Below, in pieces: positions 8,666-16,546 of a stretch of DNA of 64,000 nt (position 1 is the first letter of the stretch; each line of letters starts with the position of its first letter). Below the pieces are notes generated by a model, which saw only the letters and a program-made list of their open reading frames with translations, did not search any database and was not told the origin of the DNA. This DNA comes from Paraburkholderia dilworthii (GTDB lineage Bacteria; Pseudomonadota; Gammaproteobacteria; Burkholderiales; Burkholderiaceae): assembly GCF_000472525.1 (NCBI RefSeq), contig NZ_AWZT01000006.1:62197-126196 (forward strand), read 5' to 3'. Position numbers and translations under genes: made by a program.

Positions 8666-9559
8666 TTAGACCGTGCGCAGCAAATGCTCCAGCAGATGCG
8701 ACGCGGCAAGCGTCAGCGCAGTGCGGTCGCGCACACAGATCACGAAGCGGCGCTCAGCCCATGCTTCGCGCAGCGGCACGGCGACGATGCCGTATTCGTC
8801 GGCGGCATGACGGGGGAGCGCCTCGCCCGGCAGAATGGCTACCGCGAGGCCGGCCTGGATGAAACGGTAAGCGGCGTCGAACGTCGACACGTAAGTGCGG
8901 TAGTTGAGCTCACGCCCTTTCCCGGCCGCGATACGCTGCATCAGCGCATTGACCGACGCGTTCGACGAGAGCCCGAGGTGGTCGAACGCAAGCGTCTGCT
9001 CGAAGCCGATGCCTGCCTCGCCGGCAAGCGGATGACCGCGCGGCACGATCAGCGCGAGGTGATCCGCGCGATACGGCAGCGCGTCGAGACTGCCCATCGG
9101 CACGACATCGCGGCAGATGCCGAGATCGGCCACGCCTTCCTCGAGGCCGCGCACGATCTCCGCGCTCACGCGCTCTTCCACATCCACGCGAATCTGCGGA
9201 TTGGCCTTGAGAAACTCGGATAACGCCTCGGGCAGAAACTCGACCATCGACGACACGTTCGCCAGCACGCGCACATGGCCGCGCGCGCCGGCCGCATATT
9301 GGCTGAGCTCGGCCTGCATGCGTTCATGGCCTCGCATGATGAGCCGTGCATGGCGCAACAGCGCCTCGCCCGCGGCAGTGGCGCGCACACCGCGTTGACT
9401 GCGCGAAAGCAGCGCCACGTCGACGAGCGCTTCGAGATCGGCGAGCCGCTTGCTGACCGCCGACGGCGCGATGAACTCGCGTTCGGCGGCGCGCGCAATC
9501 GTGCCTTCCTCGCAAACGGCAATGAACAAGCGCAACGTCACCTGATCGATCTGCCACAT
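8666..9559 (-). CDS. LysR-type transcriptional regulator
   Basis: The 297-residue protein has an N-terminal winged helix-turn-helix (LRLFIAVCEEGTIARAAEREFIAPSAVSKRLADLE, residues 8-42). A periplasmic-binding-like effector domain follows (GHVRVLANVSSMVEFLPEALSEFL onward). It lies just upstream of the lyase/CoA-transferase/MFS unit in the same orientation and is its likely regulator. A short inverted repeat (CCCCA/TGGGG, 9571-9588) sits 12 bp upstream of its start and could serve autoregulation. The effector is unknown and would be expected to be the imported acid or its CoA ester. Confidence 0.88.
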   Translation of the reverse strand: MWQIDQVTLRLFIAVCEEGTIARAAEREFIAPSAVSKRLADLEALVDVALLSRSQRGVRATAAGEALLRHARLIMRGHERMQAELSQYAAGARGHVRVLANVSSMVEFLPEALSEFLKANPQIRVDVEERVSAEIVRGLEEGVADLGICRDVVPMGSLDALPYRADHLALIVPRGHPLAGEAGIGFEQTLAFDHLGLSSNASVNALMQRIAAGKGRELNYRTYVSTFDAAYRFIQAGLAVAILPGEALPRHAADEYGIVAVPLREAWAERRFVICVRDRTALTLAASHLLEHLLRTV

Positions 9560-9895
9560 GCGGGACGGCTCCCCAAGTTAGAGTGGGGAAAATTATGCCC
9601 GAGGAAGACGGCGTCCGAGTTGGTTCCTGGGGTATCTACGGTTAAGTCTTGGGCGGCGCTTGGGTGAGTGTGTTCCGCTGCTTGCCGCCTTGCCTCATCG
9701 CCTCCTTGCCTCATCGCCTTCTTGCTCGCTTGCCCCCGTCGTCGCTTCCTTGCTCCCTTGCTCGCCGCCTGGCGTCTCGCTATGCTGAGCGTTGCTCGCG
9801 CCCGCTGTCGCTTTGCATCGACGCATTTCAAATGCACGCGGCCCGCAACGCGGTACTCACCGTTATCGGCCACAAAAAACCCAACGGAAATAATC
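9560..9895. other. Divergent intergenic region with a short tandem repeat tract
   Basis: This is the shared upstream region of the LysR gene (minus) and the LysE-type exporter (plus). From about 9680 to 9780 it consists of degenerate C/T-rich repeats. Two consecutive copies of a 16-base unit beginning TTGCCTCATCGCC lie at 9690-9721. I find no gene in it. Confidence 0.5.
9690..9721. repeat. Tandem 16-bp repeat, two nearly identical copies, within a longer degenerate tract
   Basis: The unit TTGCCTCATCGCCTCC is followed by the same sequence differing by one base (TC for CC at the end). Less regular CTTGC-containing units continue on both sides. It lies between divergent genes. Confidence 0.6.
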
Positions 9896-10561
9896 ATGTC
9901 CATGACCAGCCTTTTCGTCACCGCCGCCGGCGTCGGCCTTGCGATTGCCGCGCCGGTCGGGCCAATGGGCATGCTTTGCATTCGCCGCACGCTGACGGGC
10001 GGCCCGCGAGCCGGGCTCGCCATCGGCCTCGGCATTGCGAGCGGCGATGCGTTCTATGGTCTGATCGCGGCGCTCGGCCTCGTCGGCATCTCGCAGTTCA
10101 TGCTGGCGTATGACCGGCCGTTGCATCTGCTTGCCGGCTTGTTTCTGCTTTATCTCGGCGTACGCACGCTGCTGCAAAAACCTCCCGCCGACGCGGCCAA
10201 CGGCGAAAACAACGGCAACGGCGACGGCGACGGCGACGGCAAGCTCGCGCAAGTGGGCCGCGCCGGTGCGCTGCGCGCGTACGCCAGTTCCTTGCTGCTC
10301 ACGCTCACCAACCCGCAAACGGTCATCATGTTCGCCGCACTGTTCACGACGCTTGCGCCGCGCGGCCAGTTCTCGTCGGCGATTGCGCTGACGACGGTCG
10401 GCGGCGTGTTCTGCGGCTCGATCGCGTGGTGGTGCTTTCTCGTGACGGTCGTATCGCTCGCGCGGCATGCGATCGGCAGCAAGTTGCGGCTTGCAATCGA
10501 CCGGCTCGTCGGGATCATGCTCGCCGCCTTCGGCGTCGTCGAAATTCGCCGCGCGCTCTGA
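9896..10561 (+). CDS. LysE/RhtB family amino-acid exporter
   Basis: The ATG at 9896 is the first after the repeat tract and gives a 221-residue protein of normal family length. The family start is plain: FVTAAGVGLAIAAPVGPMGMLCIRRTLTGG, followed by about six hydrophobic segments and LTLTNPQTVIMFAALF in the middle. LysE-type proteins export amino acids or related metabolites across the inner membrane. The cytoplasmic loop near residue 105 carries a low-complexity Gly/Asn/Asp run encoded by repeated GGCGAC/GGCAAC hexamers (10204-10240), which may vary in length between strains. The substrate cannot be read from the sequence. Confidence 0.88.
   Translation: MSMTSLFVTAAGVGLAIAAPVGPMGMLCIRRTLTGGPRAGLAIGLGIASGDAFYGLIAALGLVGISQFMLAYDRPLHLLAGLFLLYLGVRTLLQKPPADAANGENNGNGDGDGDGKLAQVGRAGALRAYASSLLLTLTNPQTVIMFAALFTTLAPRGQFSSAIALTTVGGVFCGSIAWWCFLVTVVSLARHAIGSKLRLAIDRLVGIMLAAFGVVEIRRAL
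10204..10240 (+). repeat. In-frame GGCGAC/GGCAAC hexanucleotide repeat inside the LysE-type gene
   Basis: Consecutive hexamers encode the run GENNGNGDGDGDG in a loop between membrane segments. Changes in copy number would keep the frame, so length variation rather than on/off switching is expected. Confidence 0.6.
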
Positions 10562-10764
10562 GCGCCGCGCCGCGCCCGCGCGGTCGCGGCATTCACCTTT
10601 CCCTGGATTCCGTACGCTCGCGCGTCAGTTTTGCGACAATAGCGGCTTTCGCTGCGCCGAGCGTTGTCTGCTGTCCAATTTGCCGACCTGCGTCGGCGGT
10701 GGAGGGCACGCGCGCGCCGGCCGCGCCCCAACTGTCAATCCACCGACCGCCAGCGGTCTTCTCA

Positions 10765-11553
10765 ATGGCTCTTCCCCATATCGATCTGCTGTACTCCGCC
10801 TCCGGCCTCTTTGTCGGTTTTCTGGTCGGACTGACGGGCGTCGGCGGCGGCTCCCTGATGACGCCGATTCTGGTGCTGCTATTCAACGTGCATCCGGCGA
10901 CGGCGGTCGGCACCGACCTGCTGTACGCGGCCGCCACCAAGGCGACCGGCACGCTGGTGCACGGCCTGAAGGGTTCCGTCGACTGGCAGATAACGCTGCG
11001 GCTCGCCGCCGGTAGCGTGCCGGCCGCGACCGTCACGCTGCTGCTGTTGCACCGCTACGGCATGGACACGCCGGGCGCCAGCCGGCTGATCCAGATCGTG
11101 CTCGGCGCCGCATTGCTGGTGACGGCGGTCGCGCTTGTGTTCCGTCCGCAACTCGCGGCGTTCGCCGCGCGCCGTCAGCGCACCCCGAGCCAGGGACGCA
11201 CGCTCGCCCTCACCATGCTGACCGGCGTGGTGCTCGGCGTGCTCGTGTCGCTGACTTCGGTGGGCGCTGGCGCGATCGGCGTGACCGTGTTGCTGCTGCT
11301 TTATCCGCTGCTGCCGACGATGCGCATTGTCGGCTCCGACATCGCGCATGCGGTGCCGCTCACGCTTCTGGCGGGCGCGGGCCATTGGCTGCTCGGCTCG
11401 GTCGACTGGTCGATGCTGCTGTCGCTGCTGGTGGGTTCCCTGCCGGGCATCGCGGCGGGCAGCATGCTGTCCGCGCGCGCGCCGGATGCGCTGCTGCGCA
11501 ATCTGCTTGCCGCGACGCTGACACTGGTCGGCGTGCGGCTCGTGCTCGCCTGA
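10765..11553 (+). CDS. TauE/SafE family membrane transporter (sulfite exporter family)
   Basis: Family similarity begins at the ATG at 10765, giving 262 residues. Repeated halves are visible: LFVGFLVGLTGVGGGSLMTPILVLLF with GVHPATAVGTDLLYAAATKATGTLVH in the first, and GVLVSLTSVGAGAIGVTVLLLL with IVGSDIAHAVPLTLLAGAGHWLLG in the second. These marks define the TauE/SafE/TSUP proteins, which export sulfonates, sulfite or other organic anions. It is co-directional with the LysE-type gene 200 bp upstream. I see no sulfur genes nearby, so the substrate is open. Confidence 0.9.
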   Translation: MALPHIDLLYSASGLFVGFLVGLTGVGGGSLMTPILVLLFNVHPATAVGTDLLYAAATKATGTLVHGLKGSVDWQITLRLAAGSVPAATVTLLLLHRYGMDTPGASRLIQIVLGAALLVTAVALVFRPQLAAFAARRQRTPSQGRTLALTMLTGVVLGVLVSLTSVGAGAIGVTVLLLLYPLLPTMRIVGSDIAHAVPLTLLAGAGHWLLGSVDWSMLLSLLVGSLPGIAAGSMLSARAPDALLRNLLAATLTLVGVRLVLA

Positions 11554-11560
11554 TGATGGC

Positions 11561-11610
11561 CTGACGTCCTCTGACGTCCTCTGACGCTCGTCTGATATCT
11601 GCCTGACGCC
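11561..11610. repeat. Short tandem repeat of CTGACGTCCT-like units
   Basis: Two exact copies of the 10-mer CTGACGTCCT (11561-11580) are followed by decayed copies CTGACGCTCGT, CTGATATCTGC and CTGACGCCGG. The tract fills the space between two convergent genes. Confidence 0.65.
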
Positions 11611-11630
11611 GGTGACTGTGCCCGCCGCGC

Positions 11631-11879
11631 TCACCTGAAAAAGCGGCAAGTCAGGTCGGCCTCGAATCGTCTTACCCATTGACCCTGGCGCTCGCAATAG
11701 GTTTGCGTCCAGCCGCCGCGCCGCACCGTAACGAGGCGCTCGTGGGCGGCATCGGCCGGATCGGCGCAAATGCTGACGTCGAAATGCGCGGGCGCGAAGC
11801 CGTGCCGCGCGCACACCAGTTCGAAGGCGGCCCGGTCAGTAATGGGCAGGTCGGTATAGCGCAGGAGCGTGGTTTGCAT
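11631..11879 (-). CDS. Small hypothetical protein (82 aa)
   Basis: The frame has an ATG at 11879 preceded by GGAG at a good distance and codes for 82 residues with no membrane segment. It contains three cysteines and a compact, evenly charged composition (MQTTLLRYTDLPITDRAAFELVCARHG...). I do not recognise a family. The ribosome binding site and ordinary codon use favour a real gene. It is convergent with the TauE-type gene. Confidence 0.55.
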   Translation of the reverse strand: MQTTLLRYTDLPITDRAAFELVCARHGFAPAHFDVSICADPADAAHERLVTVRRGGWTQTYCERQGQWVRRFEADLTCRFFR

Positions 11880-12280
11880 GGCGTTGACTCCGGTTCTTCA
11901 TGCACACACTACGCTTCGCGCGGCGTCGGAAATGTGTCATCGCCCACAGTTGGACGACGACGCCGGACTTGCCGCGCAGCTTCTGATGGAACCATCATCG
12001 CCGCTTCAATAATGGCGTGGCACAAAACAAAATGCTCCGGCATCGTCGAACCGACCGCAAGAAGTTGGGAACGTCCAACGTCTTTGGGTTTTTTTGACTC
12101 AAATCGGTGGTTCGCCGCAAAAAGGTATAGAGCCTACGGAGGTCGGGTCTGAGTCATTCCCTCAACTTGCTCGACCGCCAATTCACAGGTAGCGAAAACG
12201 AATAGCGAACAGAGTCCCACGAGACGAGTTGCGCGAGTGCCAGCGTCCAGATAGCCAGCGCCTCTGATGGCCCGGGGATG
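11880..12280. other. Gene-free interval bordering the arsenic region
   Basis: About 400 bp without a credible frame, noticeably less GC-rich between 12000 and 12130. It marks the downstream end of the arsenic operon. I looked for an integrase, tRNA end or flanking direct repeats here and saw none. Confidence 0.4.
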
Positions 12281-13121
12281 CTACTCGACCTCACTCTCGT
12301 CCGTGTCGGCGATTTGTGCGCTGTGCTCATGGCTCATCGCCGCATTGGCAAGCGCACTTACGTTTGCCGGGGCGCGCTCCTTGCGCTCACTGTATCTGTC
12401 GGTGAGGTAGTCCGAACGGTCGCGCACGAGCAGAGTGAATTTGTAAAGCTCTTCCATGACGTCGACGAGCCGGTCGTAGTACGACGACGGCTTCATCCTC
12501 CCGTTCTCGTCAAACTCCTGAAATGCCTTGGCGACCGAACTCTGGTTTGGGATTGTCACCATGCGCATCCAGCGGCCTAATATGCGTAGCGCGTTGACTG
12601 CGTTAAACGACTGCGAGCCGCCGGACACTTGCATGACAGCCAGCGTGCGGCCTTGTGTGGGACGGATGCTGCCAGAATCAAGCGGCAGCCAGTCGATCTG
12701 GTTCTTGAAGACCCCTGTGAGCGCGCCATGACGTTCCCCTTCGTCCTTCAGGATCTCGCGCTCGGGCATGATCGCGAGCAGGCCGGCCACCGCATCGGAA
12801 GGCCGGCACAGGCGTGTGCCCCGCGGTGTGACGACGATCGGCCGGTTGATCAGGATCGGATGGGCGAGCATTGCCTCGATCAGTTGAGCGTCGCTCGATG
12901 CTGGATCGTCGAGTCCGAATTCCTTGTACGTCGTGTCCTTCGTCCGCAGCACGTCGCGGACCGCCATTCCGCTGTCCGCTATCAGGCGCTCGAGCGTTGC
13001 ACGATCGGGCGGATTCTCCAAATACTCGATTACGAGCGGGTTCTCGCCCGGCGCCGCGCAGCAGTGCGAGCACATTGCGCGACGTGCCGCAGTCGGGGTT
13101 GTGATAGATCATCACACTCAT
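12281..13121 (-). pseudogene. Frameshifted arsenate reductase (arsC) fused to the C-terminal half of arsH
   Basis: From the ATG at 13121 the frame gives [22 protein letters not shown], the ArsC start with its catalytic Cys11. At a GGG run (13047-13049) one extra G shifts the frame. Removing it joins [21 protein letters not shown] and the rest of ArsC ([26 protein letters not shown]). Near 12738 the ArsC sequence passes directly into ArsH at ERHGALTG, continuing [36 protein letters not shown] to the ArsH end. The first half of ArsH, with its FMN phosphate loop, is missing. A deletion has therefore fused two genes and a later or earlier one-base insertion separated the active cysteine. Neither enzyme is expected to work, although a 264-residue frame without the Cys loop stays open. 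Confidence 0.85.
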
Positions 13122-13133
13122 CGTCGTCTGTCC

Positions 13134-14204
13134 TTAATGTGTTCGGGTTTCATACCAATGCTGCGACCGGTTCACGACGCCGACGACCAGCAGCATGACG
13201 GGCACCTCGATCAGTACACCGACAACCGTTGCGAGCGCCGCGCCGGACTGGAAGCCAAACAGGCTGATGGCGGTCGCCACTGCGAGTTCGAAGAAGTTGC
13301 TGGCACCGATCAGGCTAGATGGACCGGCTACGCAATGCGCGACACCGAGCTTCCGGTTCAGCAGATAGGCCAGACCTGAGTTCAGCAACACCTGGATCAG
13401 GATCGGTACGGCGAGCATCGCGATCACTAGCGGCTCACCGACAATGGCCTGCCCCTGAAACGCGAATAGCAGCACGAGAGTCGCAAGGAGCGCGCCGATC
13501 GAATAGGGGCTCAGTCGAGCGACGGTGCGTTGGAAGCGGGCTGCGCCAAGTCGAAGCAGCCGGCGACGCATCGTCTGTGCGATGGCGACGGGGATGACGA
13601 TGTAGAGGCCCACCGAAGTGAGCAGCGTGTCCCAAGGCACCGCAATCGCCGACAGGCCGAGCAACAGCGCAACGATCGGCGCAAAACCGACAATCATGAT
13701 GGCGTCGTTCAGAGCAACCTGTGACAGTGTGAAGTACGGGTCGCCCTTGCAAAGCTGCGACCAGACAAACACCATCGCCGTACATGGCGCCGCGGCAAGC
13801 AGGATCAGTCCCGCAACGTAGCTGTCCAGCTGCGCCGACGGCAACCATGCTGCGAATACATGACGCACGAAAATCCAGCCGAGTAGCGCCATCGAGAAAG
13901 GCTTGATGAGCCAGTTCACGAACAGCGTCACGCCAATGCCACGCCATTGCCCCTTGACCTGCGCCATCGCACCGAAGTCGATCTTCACGAGCATCGGCAC
14001 GATCATGATCCAGATAAGTACGCCGACCGGAATGTTGGCCTGCGCCAGTTGCATGCGACCGATTGCCTGGAAGGCCGGCGGTAGCCAGTGTCCGAGCACA
14101 ATGCCCGTAAAGATGCAAAGCGTGACCCACACCGTCAGATTCCGTTCGAAGAAACCAATTCGGGGCGCCCGAGAATCGCCTGCCGTTCGATCCAGACTGC
14201 TCAT
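13134..14204 (-). CDS. acr3: Arsenite efflux transporter, ACR3 family
   Basis: The ATG at 14204 overlaps the stop of arsI (ATGA), giving 356 residues. Ten hydrophobic segments are visible. They include IPVGVLIWIMIVPMLVKIDF, LLAAAPCTAMVFVWSQLCKGDP, which holds the essential cysteine of ACR3 carriers, and GPSSLIGASNFFELAVATAISLFG. ACR3 extrudes As(III) using the membrane potential. It sits in the tight operon arsR-arsI-acr3, 12 bp ahead of the broken arsC. It is the intact resistance determinant of the cluster. This type is often also named arsB. Confidence 0.93.
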   Translation of the reverse strand: MSSLDRTAGDSRAPRIGFFERNLTVWVTLCIFTGIVLGHWLPPAFQAIGRMQLAQANIPVGVLIWIMIVPMLVKIDFGAMAQVKGQWRGIGVTLFVNWLIKPFSMALLGWIFVRHVFAAWLPSAQLDSYVAGLILLAAAPCTAMVFVWSQLCKGDPYFTLSQVALNDAIMIVGFAPIVALLLGLSAIAVPWDTLLTSVGLYIVIPVAIAQTMRRRLLRLGAARFQRTVARLSPYSIGALLATLVLLFAFQGQAIVGEPLVIAMLAVPILIQVLLNSGLAYLLNRKLGVAHCVAGPSSLIGASNFFELAVATAISLFGFQSGAALATVVGVLIEVPVMLLVVGVVNRSQHWYETRTH

Positions 14205-14659
14205 GTGTGATCCCGCAATGCGCTCGTCGCGGGCGCTCGAGCGCAACATGCATCCGAATCAAGCGCGCCGCCCTGCCGCGACTGCCCGTAAGTCGGCGCG
14301 GCTTCCACGGTGCGGAAAGTCTCCCAGGCTACCCCCTGTGGATCGACGGCCCAGGACTTGTTTGACTTCGCATAGCAGCAGGTCGTCGCCGTCTGATCTA
14401 TCACCTGCGACTCCGCGCTCGCGAAACGCTCCCGCATCTCAGCAAGCTCTTCATCAGTTTCCACCTGGATACCAAGGTGATCGATTCCGGGCTGTACGCC
14501 TCGCTGCGAGATGGCGAAGTTAACCTTCGGATCGCTCAATTCCCATTTGCGATAGTCGTGCTTCGACACGGTCGGCTCTGCGCCCCCGAACACAGATGTG
14601 TAGAAGCGGGTGCTCGCTTGAAGGTCTTCGACAGCGATGTGGATATGCATGCGTTTCAT
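14201..14659 (-). CDS. arsI: ArsI/CadI-type vicinal oxygen chelate protein, probable C-As lyase
   Basis: The ATG at 14659 has AGGAG seven bases upstream and overlaps the arsR stop; the product has 152 residues. It begins with a glyoxalase-like fold (KRMHIHIAVEDLQASTRFYTSVFG) and ends the core with the vicinal cysteine motif TTCCYAKSNKSWAVDPQG. That cysteine pair is the trivalent-arsenic site of ArsI, the iron-dependent dioxygenase that splits the carbon-arsenic bond of methylarsenite and aromatic arsenicals. The metal ligands expected of the VOC fold (His in HIHIAV, His in IDHLGIQV, Glu in WETF) are present. Further cysteines occur in the tail (DACCARA). Confidence 0.85.
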   Translation of the reverse strand: MKRMHIHIAVEDLQASTRFYTSVFGGAEPTVSKHDYRKWELSDPKVNFAISQRGVQPGIDHLGIQVETDEELAEMRERFASAESQVIDQTATTCCYAKSNKSWAVDPQGVAWETFRTVEAAPTYGQSRQGGALDSDACCARAPATSALRDHT

Positions 14660-14988
14660 GTCGACGCTCCTGGACATTGCGGCGCTGCTTCAACTCCACA
14701 GGCTGCGCCCGCGCAACAATTCTCGGTGAGGAACGCGATGAGTCCATTCGTCGCGTCGAAGTTGGCCGAGTAATAGATAAAGCGCCCTTGCTGCTGGCCC
14801 GTAACGAGTCCGGCGTGCGAAAGGTCCTTCAGGTGAAACGACAGGCTCGATGGAGACAGCCCTATTTGCTGGGCAATCTCACCTGCGGACATACCCTCAG
14901 GACCAGCGACAACTAGCGCACGGAAGATCGCGAGCCGGGATTCATGAGCCAGCGCGCCAAGCGCGCGTACAACGAGGTTGGAGTCCAT
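14656..14988 (-). CDS. arsR: ArsR family arsenic-responsive repressor
   Basis: The 110-residue winged-helix protein has the recognition region MSAGEIAQQIGLSPSSLSFHLKDLSHAGLV and the wing QQQGRFIYYSANF. The C-terminus carries Cys91, Cys92 and Cys97 (ENCCAGAACG). That spacing resembles the As(III) site of the Acidithiobacillus-type ArsR rather than the ELCVCDL site of plasmid ArsR. It heads the operon and its stop overlaps the arsI start. No ribosome binding site precedes the ATG, and a promoter -10 lies only six bases upstream, so the mRNA is probably leaderless. Confidence 0.92.
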   Translation of the reverse strand: MDSNLVVRALGALAHESRLAIFRALVVAGPEGMSAGEIAQQIGLSPSSLSFHLKDLSHAGLVTGQQQGRFIYYSANFDATNGLIAFLTENCCAGAACGVEAAPQCPGAST

Positions 14989-14994
14989 GAGAGC

Positions 14995-15034
14995 ATCGTA
15001 GAATGGTCAATTCGATATTTCAAGTATTGTCGAA
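14995..15034 (-). promoter_or_regulatory. ars operon promoter with overlapping ArsR operator
   Basis: On the minus strand TTGAAA (15018-15023) and TACGAT (14995-15000) are separated by exactly 17 bp. The -10 ends six bases before the arsR ATG, so transcription should start at the ATG itself. An imperfect palindrome with arms TTCGA (15011-15015) and TCGAA (15030-15034) covers the -35 and fits an ArsR operator. Repressor binding would block polymerase. Confidence 0.7.
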
Positions 15035-15436
15035 ATTATGCATGAGCCAACGACGTGGGGCGAATCGATCACCGTTGCATGATTGCTGCGAAAAGGTGAG
15101 CGCAATCGCGATATCGGCCCCCTCATTGCACACGCCCTCACTGCACACGATATAGCTCGGTACGTCGCCTACAGCCGCACCCGACCGACTCGTCAAGCCG
15201 TGGTTACACGGTCCAACTTCCGGAAGTCGGTTCGCGCTTTCAGCGCCTTTTTGTTCGCATGCGTCGAAATGGCGCGTGGGAGCTGCGAGATGCGGCGCCG
15301 CCTGCTTATAAGCGGCGCCGCTTCCTGACAAGCCGCGAAGTGTGAGGCGTGCTGATTGCCGCGCTGCTTCTACTCCTCGGTGCGCGCTATCAGTACGCCG
15401 TCACGGCGGACTCACCGATGCGCCGGCTCGCCGCGT
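15035..15436. other. Gene-free interval with a GC-rich repeated palindrome
   Basis: No credible gene is seen between arsR and the BON protein gene. The palindromic 10-mer GCGGCGCCGC occurs twice (15292-15301 and 15312-15321) around a 10-base AT-rich spacer and can fold as a hairpin. It lacks a T-run, so termination is uncertain. Confidence 0.4.
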
Positions 15437-15790
15437 TTATTGCTGCATCACGTTCAGCTTGTTCGACACCGAGGTCACACCGGCGACACCCTTCGCTGCG
15501 TTGCCGGCCGCCTCAATCTGCCCCTGGTCGGGCACCGAACCCGTCAGCGTCACGGCGCCGCCGCGTGCACGCACGGCGATGTTCGACACGTCGACGCCTT
15601 GCGTCTTCGAGATCGCGGCGCGCACCTTGCGGCCCAGCTGGCTATTGGCCTTCTTGCTCGCCTTCGCGCTAGCGGCGGGGGCGGCTGTCGTGCCCGTTGC
15701 CGTTGCATCGCTTGCCTGAGCATAGACGTTGCATGCCACCACCATTGCCACCACCGAGCCCAGCGTCTTCAGAAAACCGACCGATTTCAT
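15437..15790 (-). CDS. BON domain periplasmic protein
   Basis: The ATG at 15790 follows AAGGAG and gives 117 residues. Residues 1-26 form a signal peptide (hydrophobic run then VYAQA). After an Ala/Lys/Thr-rich linker comes one BON domain (LGRKVRAAISKTQGVDVSNIAVRARGGAVTLTGSV, GVTSVSNKLNVM). BON domains bind phospholipid or envelope surfaces and occur in OsmY-like periplasmic stress proteins. A perfect 16-base palindrome lies 30 bp upstream of the start. The exact role cannot be read. Confidence 0.85.
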   Translation of the reverse strand: MKSVGFLKTLGSVVAMVVACNVYAQASDATATGTTAAPAASAKASKKANSQLGRKVRAAISKTQGVDVSNIAVRARGGAVTLTGSVPDQGQIEAAGNAAKGVAGVTSVSNKLNVMQQ

Positions 15791-15819
15791 ATTTCTTCTC
15801 TCCTTAGCTTCACATTGGA

Positions 15820-15835
15820 CCGCTTGATCAAGCGG
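15820..15835 (-). promoter_or_regulatory. Perfect 16-bp palindrome CCGCTTGATCAAGCGG upstream of the BON gene
   Basis: The palindrome lies between the start codon (15790) and the probable promoter, separated from the AAGGAG site by a few bases. It may be an operator or, in RNA, a leader hairpin controlling translation. The regulator is unknown. Confidence 0.45.
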
Positions 15836-16546
15836 CTTCGTTACGACTACCTGCGGCCATGCGCAAGGCGCGACGAGGCGCGCGGCGAGCCAATGGCCGG
15901 CTATGGCTGCAACACAAGATGCGAGAGGCAAGAGAGGCCGGCTGCCATGTGCCGCATGCGATGACGAGGACGCGCATGCGATGCGGTACGGAAACTGGCA
16001 AGCCGCGATCTTCGCGGACGCGCCCGGTTCTTGTGTGTCGTGCCGGGTCGTGTCGCGCGAAACATGTGTTCGCGGCAGCGATGCACAATTTAATCTAGCC
16101 ACGCCGGAAGCGCAAAGGGTTTAGTCATGCGGGATGCGAGCGAGCCGGTTTGGCCGCGCGTTTTCGCACGCATTCATATCCGGTTCATATGCTTTCGCTA
16201 GGGTCTCACATGCTGGACGGTTATTCGCTGCGGCGGCTCTTTCTTCCTTTTCCTTCGCCACGCAAGCCCCGCTTACTGGTGGCGCGCGAGGCGTTCAAGC
16301 GCGGTTCGCTCGGCGTTCAAGCCGCGTCCGTCGCCAGGCGCGCGCCGCTCATTTGCCACTCAGTCGCCGCTTACTCGCCACCCATTCCTCCCTCGCTCCC
16401 CGCCTCACACGCAGTCACTTTTTGTTACGCGTTTCTCGGCGCCCGCCGCGGCAAGGCATGCCGCGACCGCGACAATCAGGTACCATCGGCGCCACGCGCA
16501 GCGCCACCATCCAGTTCACTCCCGACCGTAGCCGTTCCGTCATCCG
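15836..16546. other. Long gene-free interval
   Basis: Roughly 710 bp between divergent genes (BON protein, minus; TAXI protein, plus). Frames present here lack ribosome binding sites and are Arg/His-rich in the way of non-coding GC-rich DNA. Between 16330 and 16420 the sequence is a loose series of C-rich units (gccgct, cgccac, cctccctcgc), resembling the degenerate repeat tracts elsewhere in the window. No RNA gene was recognised. Confidence 0.45.

Noticed and set aside
12281..15034. Arsenic region as a mobile island
   Set aside because: No integrase, transposase, flanking direct repeats or tRNA gene borders it, and base composition is close to the surroundings. Transfer cannot be shown from this window.
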